A stretch of DNA of 64,000 nt, taken from NCBI GenBank assembly GCA_013400975.1, contig WBMZ01012769.1:62001-126000 (forward strand), written 5' to 3'. The translations under genes were made by a program, and so were the position numbers. Source of the stretch: Atrichornis clamosus (Eukaryota > Chordata > Aves > Passeriformes > Menuridae). Below are positions 1-13,012 of the stretch, piece after piece. The first letter of the stretch is position 1; each line of letters begins with the position of its first letter. The notes beneath the pieces are model-generated. The model ran no database searches, was not told where the DNA came from, and saw nothing but the letters and a program-made list of their open reading frames with translations.

Positions 1-840
1 GCCGAGCATCAGTCATGGGAAGGAGCGTCACTTACTGCACGAGGAGAACGGATGACCTGAATGACTCCTGCAAGAGTAATTGCACGCTGAAGGCGAGGGC
101 TGAAGTTTCTGGAGAAGGGATGCTGGGAATGCTGTGGCACTCCAAGGAGGACCATTCACAAGACATCGCGCTAACAAAGACAGCCATGGGGGAATTCAGT
201 ATGTATTTAAAATGAACCCAGACCCGTATTCTTGACCACGCTCCTTGAAGGATGTGCCCCTGATGAAGGAGCAGCTCCAAGGCAACGGAATGCAGTTTGC
301 TGGAAGGGAAGGGAAAGCTTTCCAGCCTGACATAAGCCAGGGCTCGGATTCCTCTATCGCAGAGGCTGCGCCGCAGATAAGGCTGCGTCAACTTTTCCAC
401 TGGAGCTCTCTCCCCTCTAAGGTTCACAGTCAGAGAGAAATGTTTTGGCCAGGTGGAAAGCGAGCAGAGGCTCCCAAAGCTGGGAGCTGCCGTGTGTATA
501 AAACATCACCGTGTCACCTGCCCAGGCTTGGTTTCCCTCCACTGGGAACGGGAAATCTCATCTTCCTCCCCATGAATTCTTCGCATTCCTGAGCAGCTGA
601 TAGGCCCAACCTCTCCAAGGGGCTGCTCAAAGCCACACAAAGTGCCCCGAAAGACCAAACAACCCCAGGGACTGAAACACAAACAGGTTAAATGTTAACC
701 TGGGAGCTGAGCAAAGGGGACACAACCACAGTGCCACAATCCTGCTCCAGCCCCACAGCCTGGATCCAGCTCCACTGGCCATGCCCAGACTTCCCACAAG
801 GAGCAGGCACTGACAGGCAAGGAGGTTTTGGACAATCAAA

Positions 841-965
841 GAACCCCAAAATGGTTGGGGTCAGAAGGGACCTCAAAGCTCATCTCGTTCCACCCTTCAC
901 CACACCAGGCTGCTCCAAGACCTGTCCAACCTGGCCTTGAACATTTCCAGGGATAGGGCACCCAT
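841..965 (-). repeat. CR1 LINE 3'-end fragment
   Basis: This is a diverged copy of the bird CR1 3' terminus, lying antisense on the plus strand. It keeps the 'ctgctccaagacctgtccaacctggcc' type block (only partly matching) and the 'catttccagggatagggca' block. The copy has no coding capacity. Divergence suggests it is older than most CR1 pieces in the window. The distal boundary near 965 is approximate. Confidence 0.85.
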
Positions 966-2869
966 CCACGTGTGTTTCCCACCTCCAGAGTCCACCTGCC
1001 TGTGGGAAGAGGGGGAAACAAAGGGGGTGGAATCCAGCACCTCATTCCCATCACCATGCCCAAAGTAGGGTGAGCACAGGCAGGACTCTGCTCTTCCCAA
1101 CACGGGCTGCTCCAGACTCATGTTCCTGGTTTTCCACTGTGGCAGAGCAGGAGCAGCACACCCAGCTTGTAGGCTGCCCGCTCGCTCCATGTAGTGTCTT
1201 GGTTTTGTGCGTGGCAAACCAGGAGGATGCTCCATTTCCAAGGAAAGCGCTGGACGAGCACGGCTCCCCTGCAGCTCCCCAGGCCAGCGCGGTCCCCACG
1301 TGCCAGGGAAGTTGAGGGGCCTGGTGCCGTGCAGGGGGATGGGGAGGTATTCCAGGGAGGTATTCCAGTCCCAGCACAGCCCTCTCCCCACACACCTCAC
1401 TACAGTTATCCCTGAAGACAGAAAAATTTATGCTTGTTTTTCTGCCACTGCTGAGCAGCTACGAAATGTCTCCCACCACGGAGAGCCTGAATAAATTCCG
1501 GCTCCTGAAGCAGTGTCTGAATCAGCTTCTCTCCAACCTCCATCACAATTTCAAACCTTTAATTTACTGAGGTAAAAGCAATGTCTGTTTCGCAGCGCTC
1601 AGCACACTCATGGTTTATACCTTTTATCCAGTATTTACACAAATATTCCAACCTATTTCATTTACCCCAATATTCTAGGGAGCTTTCTGGACTGGCTGTG
1701 ACCTATCATAAATTACTGGTCAAACTTTTCCTCCCTATCCCTCTGGGAGCCCAGGGACCACCCCAGGATGGCTGGTAGAGCCACCTGAACACACCGTGTG
1801 TGCTTCCAGCAGCCTTTTGGGAGCACTTGAAACGAGCCTGGATTTCTCAGGTTCCAGGTCCAAATGCAAAATAACTCCAAAGAAAAGCAGAAACAAGAAA
1901 AACAGCCTGGTTTTATTCTTCCTCTGTCCAATCTGGAGTGCTGGACCATAACGTGGCAGTTTTCATCCAGGGAAGCACCCTCAAAGGCTCTGTGGATGGG
2001 TTTGAGGCCACGTGGAACCTGGAAAACTCCCCCCAGTACCTCCAGTGAGTTCAAGATTCACTGCTGTGTGTCAGTGAAGCAACTTTGTTCTTTCTGGAGG
2101 GAAGGGACAGATTGCAGGAGAAAACCATATCCCAATTGCTGCCAAATTCCACAGATTTGGTTATTAGTAGGCAATTAGGAATATTATTAACACTTCCTAC
2201 TACGTTAAGCTCCATTTGCAGGGCATCTCTGCGCCAGCCCGGACGTTTCCGACGGAGCCCCGGCTCCGAGGCGCACGTGGCATCACGTACCCAAAACTGT
2301 GTCTTCCTGCCCGCTGCCTCCCGGCCCCTTCCCCGCAGCCGGATTTAATGCGGTTGTCTCACAAAATAAAATTGCAAGTAAAAAAAAATACAGAGATTAA
2401 AAATGAGGGAGGGGAGGGGGAAGGTAAATAAAAACGCGGCGGCACAAAGGGAAAACAATTTTGCTCTTGTTTTTTAACTCACAATCAACATCTGAGCTAT
2501 TCAGGAAGCTGGTGCACTGCCCTCCAACCAACTTCAATTAGGGAATTCAAAAGCAGTCAGACAAAAGAATGCCTGGGAGTTACTGCACCGCACCGAGATA
2601 TTTTTAGTAAGAGCTGGGAGGCTGTTTGTGGGACACTGCTTTGCTTCTCTCGCGCTTCAGCTTTTGTATTTACATTCACAGGACAGCGAGATTTACTGGG
2701 TCAGAGAGAAAGAGAGGAGAAGCGGCACAACTGACGTGAATCCTTTTGCTTCTGATACTCTTGGAAGGTTTTTCAGCAAAGGCTGATGGGGGCCAGAGTG
2801 AAGCAGAACAAGATTTGCCTCCCATCTGCTTCAGAAATCATCTTTCAGCTGGAATCTCCCGTCGCTCCT

Positions 2870-3370
2870 CGGGAAGGGTGATGTGAACTCGCACGTGGAG
2901 CCCCCGGAAAGGCCGGCTCAGCCCCCACGCCGGGCAGGGACACGGCTGCTTCACCCACACAAAGCTGTGGCCGAATCCGGCCGCTGACCTCTCCCCACCC
3001 CCGGGTCACCAGACGGAGTCACAAACACACCGGGGCGAGCCATGGGCACAGCCACCCGGAGACCCCCAGCCAAACCCCGCAGCGCCCTTTGGAGTCGCTC
3101 GGCCGAGCCCCAGTGAGCCGCTGCTGCTCTTTCAGAAGCCATTTCCTAACACGGCCACGCTGCAGCCGCCTTCCCCTCCGCGGGCTCGGGAAGTGCCTGT
3201 GGAGAGCCGGGGGGTGAAGCCCCCAGGCCGGAGCCCCTGGCAGGGGCGCGGGGCCGGTTCTGGGGGCGGTGGCCCCCCACTGCCTGCGCTATCGGCATCG
3301 CTCCTCCAGCGCATCCCCCTCTTCCGCTCCCTCCCACCACTGCGGCAGCGCAGATGGCAGCAGTGTGACC
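2870..3370. promoter_or_regulatory. CpG-rich patch
   Basis: CpG dinucleotides are locally frequent (for example 'tccgcgggctcggg' and 'ggggcgcggggccgg'), against their scarcity elsewhere. This may be a small CpG island. No confident first exon can be attached to it on either strand. It is followed by a less GC-rich stretch (3390-3580) with homeodomain-like TAAT cores ('gttattaatgg', 'cgctaatgc'). Confidence 0.4.
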
Positions 3371-3861
3371 TCGCTGTTCCTGCCTCCTTGTTTTGATCCT
3401 GCAGTCTTGATTGTTCAGGCTAATCCCACACTCCCAGCCTTGGCTGCCTGCCAGGACTGTTATTAATGGCACAAAAGCTTCTCATTCCAGCTACTTCTAC
3501 ATCCGCTAATGCTGTTGTTCCCTTCTCTCGCTCCCCCTCTCGCCACATTACAAACTGGAACTGGAATATATTTTACAAGGGGAAAAAAAAACCCTTCTCT
3601 GATCATCCTCACGCGCCAAAGGCTCCACCAGAACCCTGAGGAAAAGGCTCCTCAGCTCCAGCAATAAACACCGACGGAAAAGCAGTGAGACCACCCTGCT
3701 CACCCTGCGATAAACAGCACATGGATGTGGGGAGTTTCCAGCAATCCCTTAGGGAAAGCCAGGATCCCAGGCAGAGGCAGGCAGAGCTGCCTGCAAGGCC
3801 CCAGGAAAGGGCTCTGCTGCCCTAGGCAGGACCACCAGCCCTGCACAGCAACAAGGACAAG

Positions 3862-3914
3862 CGGCACCCCTGGCACGGCACCCCTGGCACAGCACCCCTG
3901 GCACGGCACCCCCA
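3862..3914. repeat. 14-bp minisatellite, about 3.8 copies
   Basis: The unit 'cggcacccctggca' occurs at 3862, 3876 and 3890 (the third copy with one change) and again in part at 3904. It is GC-rich and lies in otherwise unique sequence. Confidence 0.9.
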
Positions 3915-4961
3915 GCTGCTTTTCAGGTGGCCCCAGGGTCTCGGCTGCCTCTCCAGGATTCCCCTGCCCTCCTGGCCCTGCTCTATGCAGCAAACACCAA
4001 ACTCCCATAACTCAAGCTCCTTAAACCACACACAGAGGTGGTTTTATTTCAGCCCCTCATGTGCCATTCTCATGGCAGGGCCCAAAGACCCCACGCAAGA
4101 CCCAAAGCCGTTTTTGGGTACATGCCCTGTGCCCAGGGAAGGCTGTGCCCTGCCACTCCCCATACCTGCTATATCCCACCTTTCCCTCCACTAAAACCCC
4201 TCCCTAGGGAGGGGCTGTGGGGTGAAGCCCTGGGCAGGGAGGTTGGATCAAAGGACACAACACCGGGATGCAGGTCCCGGATCAGCTCCACCTGCTCAGA
4301 CCCAGGGCTGGTGTGGGAGGGGAAGGGATGAGGACGTTCACAGGGCCCTCCTGATCTACCAGAGAGCAGCCAACCATGCCCACCAGGCACAAACCCCTTG
4401 GCACTGGTGGGACACAGCCCCCCAAAAAGTCTGGTGCTGTCAGCTGAGCCGAGCAGCTGCCAGCACCGCGCTCACCACTCCGAGGGCCACCGACCGCTGG
4501 TTAACGAGGTTTGGAGTTGCTTAAATTGCAAACACAGCCAGAGTACGTGTCCCTGGGACCCTCCCGTGGGAGCAAGCCCACCTTCCCATGCAGGAGAGCC
4601 AGAACTGCAGGTCATGCCACACGGGGAGCATCACAGCAGCTCGCTGTCTGAAGAAACCTGCCCGGTTCCCAAGCCAAGCTGTTGCCCTGGTGAGATGATT
4701 CACCAGCCTGCCCTCGCTCCTTGTGGAAATGCAGGAAAGAGAAAAGCAGCTACACGCACATTTCTCCTGATTAGGACAGTCAGTACATTTTTAATAAAGG
4801 GCTCTTTAAAGATAATCTCATTTCAGTATTTACACATGTTAAACAGGTTACGGAGATCAAGATGTAATGAAGTCAAGAAGGAGAGGACAATAAAAGCGTG
4901 GTGGGGTATTATAGGGAGGGATATCTCCAGCCTGTTGGTTTGGAGCACAGCAGGGCTGAAA

Positions 4962-5103
4962 CACAGAATCACAGAAAGATCTGGGTTGGAGAGACCTTAA
5001 AAACCATCCAGTTCCAAGCCAGCCACGGCAGGGACACCTTCCACTAGACCAGGCTGCTCCAAGCCCCGTCCAACCTGGCCTTGAGCACTTCCAGGGATGG
5101 GGA
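4962..5103 (-). repeat. CR1 LINE 3'-end fragment
   Basis: An antisense CR1 3' end that begins with the terminal 'cacagaatcacag' motif and runs through 'gggacaccttccactagacc' and 'cacttccagggatgggg'. It is truncated at about 140 bp. It also supplies the start codon of the long chance reading frame that runs from 5081 to 5938. Confidence 0.93.
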
Positions 5104-8100
5104 GAGCAGTGAAAAACAGGACACAAACCCACAGATCCTGGTAGAGAAAGGGGATCAGACACTGGGAATAACTGGCTGTTGCTCACTCCCAACAGGTGAG
5201 CAGCAGATTTCAGATGCAACCTGTACCTCCAGCTTCTCTTCTTCCTTGAACACAGCACAGGGCCCTGCTCCACAGCTGAGTGCTGGGCACCTGCCCGCTG
5301 CTCCCAGCAGGAGTGTGCAAGTCCAGACACTCCCAGCTCAGCCAGTGAGTGCAGCCACATCCCACCCCATCCCTATGAACAAGCACAGCCCTTGTGGACC
5401 AGCACACAGGCCTCAGTTCCCTCCCAGATACATCCCCAGCCTCGCTACAGCAATCCCAGCCCATCTCCTGCTGGAGCAGCTCTGCCCCAGAGCTCTGCAG
5501 CGGCTGAGGTTACACCTGACAGCAGCAAAAACTGAGATATCCGCTACGGGCTCTGGTGTCAGCAGTGGAGCTTCACAAAACCCTGCTCCAGGGCCCTTCA
5601 CGTGCCATGGATTAACCCCGAGGAATTCAAAAATTCTCCTGAAATGCACAACATTCCGTTTGCTTTATGACGGTGCCGTGGTTTGGGGATGGGGATGCAC
5701 GAGGTCACGGGGAGGGAAATTTCAGTCAAGTTTGGGATTATTTCTCTACTGTGCAATAGAAAATGTTGGTGTCTGTTCAGAGCTTCCATGTTTTGCTGCT
5801 GAGGGAGCAGGAGGCAAAAAAGAGCTTTATTTAAACTACTTGATAGTCACAAGATCAAGCAGAACAAAAGGAAAAATGTATTTGGAGGGAAACATTAGTT
5901 CTAGAGCTCAAACAGCACTTCAAGTTCACACCAAATAACTTTGAGCTGAGACAGGAAGCAGGGAAGGCAGCATCAGGTACTGGATCATGGAGTGCCAGAT
6001 CATGGAGTGCTGGATCACAGGGGGTAAAGCAAAGGCACCTGGAGCTGCAGGTACTGAGCCTGGCTGCACAGGAACAGGTGAGCTCGAGTGTGAAGCAATT
6101 GGATTTTAAGGAGGAAATAGTGGAGGAGGTATGAGAGTCACAAACATAAGGGAGAGAGGTGAGGAAAAACAAAAATAGGAGAATAGTCCAAATTAACAAT
6201 ATTTTTCAAAGCCAGGAGGACTAGCTGCAGGGTCTCAGCAAACAGGTGACAGAACTTCCCCAAGTAAATTCCTGCATTCCTACAGATCCGGCCCAAGCAC
6301 AGCAGGTATTTTCAAACCAAGAGAGTATCTAAAGGAGAGCCTAATGCCTGAAGATGTACAGATGCAAGGGCTCCTACAGACACAACCTGAATTCTTCTCT
6401 TCTTCAATGACAACCTTCCTAAGGAAGCTGGTGCTTTAGTTTCGATTTTAATTTCTTTAGCCGCCACTTCCAGCAGGCAGGGACATCTCTAATTTTAACT
6501 CCCCCAGAGCAAGGGGAGCAGGACGGGTGTCAGGCGAGGTCACCCCAAACCCGAGGGCAGCAGATGTTTCGGAGGCAAACACCCCCCCAGACCCTGCCCT
6601 GGCACTGGCACTCGGCACACCCGGGCTTCCAACCCACCAGATGCTCCCAACTTTCTCCTTGCTAAGCTCAATAGCCTGTGTTTCCCACTCCCAATGCGTG
6701 AAACAAGGCTTCTGAGTCCCATTGAAGCCCCCAGCCTCAGCTTTTCTTCTCCCAGAGAATACTCCGTTAATCCCATTAGCTCTGCGAGCGCAAGGCCGCG
6801 GGGAGCCCGTCCCACCCACTCCCCACAGAATCCAGCGGCTCCGTAACCCAGGAGTGCTCCGACCCCAGCGGGACTGTGAACCACAAATGTTGCTGGGTTT
6901 AGATAAACCCACCCTGCGGTGCCAAGACATAAACCCAGCAGTGTCCCAGGACCCAGGGCATTCCCTCTGTCCTGTCCCAACGCCACCGAGCGCCGTTCCC
7001 GGTGAGCAGGGCCTGGCACCGCCTGTTCCCAGCCCTTGGCACTGGTAGCTCGTCCTCCCTGGCTCCAGCACACCCACACCTCAGGAATTTTCCTGCACCA
7101 CACCTACACCTGCCTGCCAACACACTGCACCAGTTCAGCTGCCTCCAGCCCCACGCGAGCCTCCCCTGCACACCAGTGCCACCAGTACCAGCTGATGGCT
7201 GCTCCTGCTGAGCTCTCCCACCCTGTAGGTCCTGTAGGATTACAGGGCTCAAGTAACAGAATCCTGAGGGTCTCAAGTGTGCTCTGACACCATTTAGAAG
7301 CCACCGCCTCAAAGCTTGTAACCTCACCAGGATTTAGGACGTCTCCTGGTGAGCTCCCAAACCAGGAATCCCAATGGAGACCTGTCCTACGTTCGGCTAC
7401 GACTCCTGGCCCGTGACCCCAAACAGGTTCACGTGGGAAAACACCGTGTTTAAAATGCAGAGAGTCACATGATGGCAACACACCTACATAGAACGCTCCG
7501 ACCTGCACCTGGGGAAAGAATTTAATCACCAGTTTCTGCTTCCCCACAGGAGCCAAGGCACCTCCTGTGTCCAAAGCACCAGGTCAGCTGTTCCCTGGCG
7601 TGTCACACCCCGCACGTGAGGCTCTGGCGATGGAGAGGCTGTGGCAGCTGCCCTGGGGGCAGTAGCAGTGCTGTGCCAGGGAGATGGGGACCAGGGGGTG
7701 AGGATGGGGAAGGTGACAAAGCCCTCACACCGGTGTGCACACACAGCCTCTTCAGAACAGAGGACGTGGCATCAGGGAAGGTCACAGTGGCCAGGAGGGA
7801 TGGGGACAAGCTGCCAGCAAGGATTTCCTGGCAGGCATGAGGAGCCTCATGGTGAAGCTTTCACCTCACAAGGGCCAGTGGGGTCCCCTCAGAGAAAACA
7901 CCTTCCCTGATGTCCCCAGAGGTCCCATGGGCAGGACACAGATGTGCCAGCAGACACCAGGACAAGGGCTAGGGGGAAGCACAGCTGTTCACTGATCGTC
8001 CTAGATCTGGTTTTGAAAAATTCTCCTTGTTCAGATCACCAACATTAATTCTTACGAGCTACTCAGTAGTTTAGAGCTGACAAAAGGGACTGGGTGAGAA

Positions 8101-8484
8101 CAGGTGAGATTCCTGCTTCCCAAGCAAAGGGCACAGACACAGCAAGGGAAAACCTGCCCGCTGCCCTACCCGAGGCAGCAGCACAGACCAGATGGGTCTT
8201 TAAGTGGGATTAAGAGGGAGACAGCTCTACTGCATCCAGCCCTTTCCTCCAGCGCTGGAAAGTCACCCTCCTTACAGCCAAGTCTCCACCACAGGGAACC
8301 AACCTTTGGCTTTTTCCCCTCTTTGTTCTTCCCTGCCACTTCCTCCCTCGTGTTTACCTTCCGGGCCTGCCATCTCCCTCCGGCTCACAACTCCTCTGGA
8401 AAGTCTTTGAGATGCACATTATACAAGATACACAAAAATAAATTAGTTTTAATCCCCCAGATTCCAGCGCTCCCAAACAAGGAT

Positions 8485-8600
8485 CTTAAGGAGCTTTACA
8501 AACAATGGATTAAGCCTTAAGACTCCCGGTGAGGTAAGGAAGTGCCTCTGGCCGAGGCACAGGGAGGCTGAAGGCTGCATGGAGCCACTTCACAGTGCAG
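8485..8600 (-). repeat. Probable MIR/CORE-SINE relic
   Basis: The order of blocks matches the reverse complement of an amniote MIR/CORE-type SINE: 'gagctttacaaacaatgg', then 'attaagcc', then 'cccggtgaggtaagg', then 'gaggcacagggaggctgaa', then a degraded tail. The spacing is right but identity is low, as expected of a very old insertion. The 'gaggtaagg' block mimics a strong splice donor, so it would be easy to miscall an exon here. The assignment is from memory of the consensus; RepeatMasker would settle it. Confidence 0.5.
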
Positions 8601-8974
8601 AGCTCACCTGATTCCACGCACAGCAACATGAGGGACTCTATCCCTGATCCATCATCAGCCTAGAGACACCTTTGTCATTTCACTCCAGACTCTGAAGCAG
8701 CTCCAAAACCTCCATCTTTCCAATGACAAATGCTCTTTCCCACCTTTAGGCATCAGTGCTACACAAAACACTCATCCCCAAGGAAAACAACCCCATGGAT
8801 GGCACCCCACTGGGTCCTGAGGTTCACCTGGAGCACTGTGAACACTTCCTGACAACCAGCCTTTGTTAGCAGGGGTGCAGGAAGCTTCCAGCAGCATTCT
8901 GAGCAGCCCACCGGGTGCAACCCCACAGAGACAGGCACCTCTTGCTTTGCTCCTCAACGTGACCACGACTTGAC

Positions 8975-9275
8975 AGACACTGATCTCAGCTCTCTGGTGA
9001 CCAGTGACAGGACCCAGGGAACGGCTGGAGCGGTGTCCAAGGAGGGTTAGGTTGATCAGGGAAAGGTTCTTCCCCCAGAGGCTGCTGGGGCACTGAACAG
9101 GCTCCCCAGGGAATGGGCAAGGCCCCAAGGCTCCCAGAGCTCCAGGAGCATTTGGACAATGCTCCCAGGGACAGGGCAGGATTGTTGGGGTGTCTGTGCA
9201 GGGCCAGGAGCTGGACTGGATGATCCCTGTGGGTCCTTTCCAGCTCAGGATACTCCACAGTTCCATGACTCTGGG
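8975..9275 (+). repeat. CR1 LINE 3'-end fragment, second subfamily
   Basis: A sense-oriented CR1 3' end of about 300 bp. It contains 'aaaggttcttcccccagagg', 'actgaacaggctccccagg', 'ggccaggagctggactggat' and 'ctcaggatactccacagttc'. These blocks belong to a different CR1 lineage from the common one in this window and share their terminus with the copy at 40081. It is one of only six sense copies. Confidence 0.92.
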
Positions 9276-9419
9276 TCACGAGCTGTGCAAGCTCAAACCT
9301 ACATTAACACGACATCACTCGTTCCTAGTGCACCACGATCTGCAGAGCCCTCAGATTTCTTCCCAACTATATTTTGCATACATGTTGTAAACAAGCTTTA
9401 CATCCTTTTGATCAGCACT

Positions 9420-10080
9420 ACCCGGGGAGGGGGAGGAGACTTCCTGTCCCACTCTGCCACCGCTCGCTGCGCTCGGCTCTCGCCGCCCCGTGAGCGATGA
9501 TGACATTTTCTATTTTGGTGGCTTTTTCTTCATATATTTGTAGCGAGCGGCTGTGCTCGGGCCCAGCAGCGCTGTGGAGCTCAGTGTGGGTTTTAACTCA
9601 GTTTAAAGTGGCAGAGCCATTTGTTGCAGCATCTCCTTGCCGTGCCCGGCCGGACGCTCCCTGTTCCCCAGCCAGACGTTGGCACACTCCTGGCTCCTCA
9701 CTTTCCCTGCCAGTCATCCCAGGCAGACATTTTTGCGAAAGAACTTGTTTACAGACAAACCAGGCTGCCGTGTTTTCCTGCCGTTGCTTATCTCGCTGGA
9801 GATAACTCCGGTTTCTGCTTGCCCACGGGCAACCAGCCAAGGGCTCACCACCGACACCTCCCTGCGCCTCGTGGCCGCTTCACGTGGCCGAGCCCTCGCC
9901 CTCCTCCGGGAAGCGCAGCCGTGCCCTGCCGGCTCTGGCACGGGAATGTTCCGTGCTGGCCCCGGCGGCACAACGCCGGTGGAAGCGGCAGAAGGTTGGG
10001 ATCTCCCTCCTTTTGGAAAGAGCAAAACGTCCACAGGCTCCGGCGGGCACTGGAAGCCTGAGCACTGTGGGAATGGTTCA
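9420..10080. promoter_or_regulatory. CpG-rich patch
   Basis: CpG-dense segments ('cgctcgctgcgctcgg', 'ccccggcggcacaacgccgg') are interrupted by an AT-rich insert near 9500-9545. Overlapping open frames on both strands reflect the lack of AT-rich stop codons and not coding. No start or transcript evidence is visible. Confidence 0.35.
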
Positions 10081-10609
10081 AGGGAATGGCTCGTGCTCTC
10101 CTGTGACTCCAGCTCACCGCTTCCACGTCCTCGCCGTGCCAGCTCAGAGCGGAGCTGATGAAATCCGCAGGCTGTGGGCAGCCGCGCTGCAGCGCAGGAA
10201 TGTTCTGGAGTCGGTTACTGACACGGTGCTTTGCATATTGTGTTTCAAACACTACGTGCTTCTACACGCTCCGTGTCAACAAGGGGAAGGGACTGTCAGC
10301 CCAAAATGAAGTCCTAATCGGAGCTGTGAGCGATCCAGCAGCTCCCAGGTGCAATGAGAGGACCCCACGGGATATTCCTGCGTTATTCCTGCTTTCAGCT
10401 CAACCCTTCCCTCCAGAGAACCATCCCAGCTCCTTCTCGAATCACCTTGCTCTGGCTGAGCCCCGTGTGCTCCTCAGCCAGGACAGGTATCCTTGGGATG
10501 TTCACCCATGAGCCAGGCATGCGGGCCTGACAGATGTAGGATACTAAACAGGGAGGAAGAACAAACCCAGCATAGACTCTTCTGGATGGAACCACTTTCA
10601 GATTTTTAG

Positions 10610-10850
10610 CATCCTGGAATGGTTTAGGTTGGAAGGGACCCTAAACACTATATTCCACCTCCTGCCACGGGCAGGGATGCTTTCCACTAGACCAGGTTGC
10701 TCCAAGAGCTTGAACACTTCCAGGGATGGGGCAGCCACAGCTTCTCTAGACAACCTGTGCCAGGGCCTCACCACCCTCACAGGGAAGAATTTCTTCCCAG
10801 TATCCCATCCAACCCTGCCTTCTGCCAGCCTAAAGCCATTAAATTCAAGG
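10610..10850 (-). repeat. CR1 LINE 3'-end fragment
   Basis: An antisense CR1 3' end with 'gaatggtttaggttggaagg', 'ggatggggcagccacagctt', 'cagggcctcaccaccctcac' and 'tatcccatccaaccctgcct'. It is a typical member of the abundant subfamily. It has a short internal deletion near 10705, where the 'tccaacctggcct' block is missing between 'gctccaagagc' and 'ttgaacacttcc'. Confidence 0.95.
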
Positions 10851-12170
10851 GAATGCAATTCTTTTCCCCCCACAGAACCCACTCCATGAAGCTGGGGGTG
10901 TGCTGCTCTTACAGATGCTCTACGTGAACCAAAATTTGCTGAAGTTATTACAGAAACATTCCACCATCTCCCAAAATAAGCAGCTTTGTGTATCTTTGCC
11001 TGGCTAAAGGATGAAAAAAAGCCCTGCAGAGCGGAGCACAGTTTCCATTTCCTCGCACACTCCTACCAGGGCTGTGCTCACAGCAAACGCTCCGACCTTT
11101 CCTCAAAGAAATCTCTGTTTGCTGCTCCTTATAAATTTGCAGAATTTTGGCTCATTTCCATTTCACCCACTTTTGAATACGACGCTCCCCACCCCCACAC
11201 AACTGTTCCTTTCTCAGGGATGACAGGCTATCCAAAAAAATCCCAGGAGCGCTTGAGCTCCTTGTTCCCTCCCCGGCCAGCAGACAAAGGAGCACTGGGA
11301 ATTTCAGACCAACCTGTTGCGGGAAGCAGTCCACTCAGCTCAGTGTTCCAATTTCTCCCGATCCTCAATAACATTTTTCCACTCCTCGCACTCATGATTT
11401 TCTACACAATCATTTGTGACACATTTAAATTTTTTTATTATTTTCCCATCAAGCCCTGGACCTCAAATCCCTTCGGAAAGGCGCCGTGGTTCACCAGTAG
11501 GATCACCCCACAACCTTGCTCTGTTTTTCCACCACTGCTGATGTGGTGACAAAGAAGGAGATTTTTTCAATTTGTTTTGTCCATGAGCCAAAAATTCCTT
11601 TTAATGGCCTGAATATGGTGCCTGTGCTGGTCTCTCCCCGCTCCAGCTCAACCCTCGCTGACAACAGCCCCTGCCTACAACACGGAGTTGGCCTCCTTTT
11701 GCAGGAAAATAAGGCCAAACCAGCTTGAAAGCATGTTTGGAATCTGGAGATTAATTCCATGTAAACTAATGCATTCAAACCTCTTTGTAGGGCTGCAGCA
11801 AGGGCTGGCTGAGCCTGGCGAGAACTAGGGCAGCGCACAGGGATGGAGGGGAGGGAGGCAGCCCTGCCTCCAGCGTGGAACCCTTCAGCAAAGCTCACAA
11901 CCAGGACTAAAGCCCTGTCCTGCTCCGGCGAACCGGCCGCACCACGGACCGTCACGCCTGGGCTCACACGGGTGACAAAGAGGTGCTGGAGGTGGCAGGA
12001 GGGCAGGTCAGGGGTCAGGAGGGCTCCCACGGGAGCCTCTACCCGGGATCCAGAGCTTTTGTTCAGCAGAAAATGCAGGGAGCAACAAAGCCCAGCAGTG
12101 CACGGAGCTGCTCCGGGGTGAGCCCCCGTCCCTGCCCATGCTCAGCCCTCCCCTCCCAACTTCCCTCCAC

Positions 12171-12187
12171 CTTCTCTCTCTCTCTCT
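12171..12187. repeat. CT microsatellite
   Basis: A 'tctctctctctctct' run following a pyrimidine-rich tract on the plus strand. Confidence 0.85.
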
Positions 12188-13012
12188 GGGAGATAAATTA
12201 TTCAGGATGAAACCATTTTAAACTCCATTGGGATGCTGAGCAAAGCTAAGATGGGTGGTGCTGCAGAGGAAGCTGCCAGGGCCACGACCACAATCCCAGG
12301 CTTCCTCACACAGAGGTTCCAAGTGCAGCCACAGCCCCCGTGCCAGGAAACACCCCGAAATCTCTGAGCACCAGGCTCTGGGTGTACCCATCACACCCAG
12401 AGACACCCCATCCACGGGACTGTGAGGCCCAGGGACCTCCCACGCCAAGTCCATCCATGGGAGGCTCCCCAAAGCCACCCCACTGGCCATGTCTGAGCAC
12501 TAAACGCCCTCATTCCTAGATTTTCCTCCTGGGGCAGAGTATAAAGTAGCAGGAATGAGGACAACTGGGCAGGGTGTGGTTTGCACAGTGACCCTCATGT
12601 GGCAGGGCAACCTGGGGAGCAACACAGAGGCCTCACAGCCATCACATGTTCTTCGTGGACACTCCCAGCCATCACAGGGCCTTCACACAGACCCAGGGAT
12701 GGAAGCTGAAAGCAGGGATGGCCCACTCCTGGGTGCCACATTCCTGACCCGGCAGCACACCCAGGCTCCCCACGCTGCTGCCACGGCTGGGTGGGAGGAG
12801 ATGGCTCCCATGAGGGGAACACGGTGCCGAGGCCATGGAGATGTCCCACGGCCAACACCCCCTACACTGCTGGGAGCACCGGGCCACCCTGCCCAAGGAA
12901 CTGGGCACAAGGACAGGGAGGGCCCCCAAGCACCTGCTGGGCTTGAGACCACCACAAGCTTCCTTCCACAAGGACTAGAGACTCCTGGAGGGATTATTCA
13001 CAAGAGTATCAA

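Larger units (their letters stand above)
1..8484. other. Stretch without a supported gene
   Basis: Apart from two CR1 pieces, the 14-bp minisatellite and the CpG-rich patch, this is unique sequence. Two pockets look like possible conserved non-coding elements because they are AT-rich, repeat-free and low in CpG: 2440-2830 and 3390-3580. The splice-bounded stretches 36-86 (minus), 7550-7582 (plus) and 8035-8093 (plus) are too short to call. A 17-bp near-tandem repeat with 'atcatggagtgc' sits at about 5982-6015. The 285-codon frame at 5081-5938 is treated as chance. Confidence 0.5.

Noticed and set aside
6457..7077. 206-codon minus-strand frame overlapping a plus-strand open stretch
   Set aside because: The region is GC-rich, so stops are rare on both strands. 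Composition is glycine/serine/tryptophan-rich with no domain, and opposite-strand frames are equally open.
10986..11549. 187-codon plus-strand frame with a hydrophobic middle
   Set aside because: The hydrophobic part comes from T-rich DNA. There are no recognisable motifs, splice context or homology.
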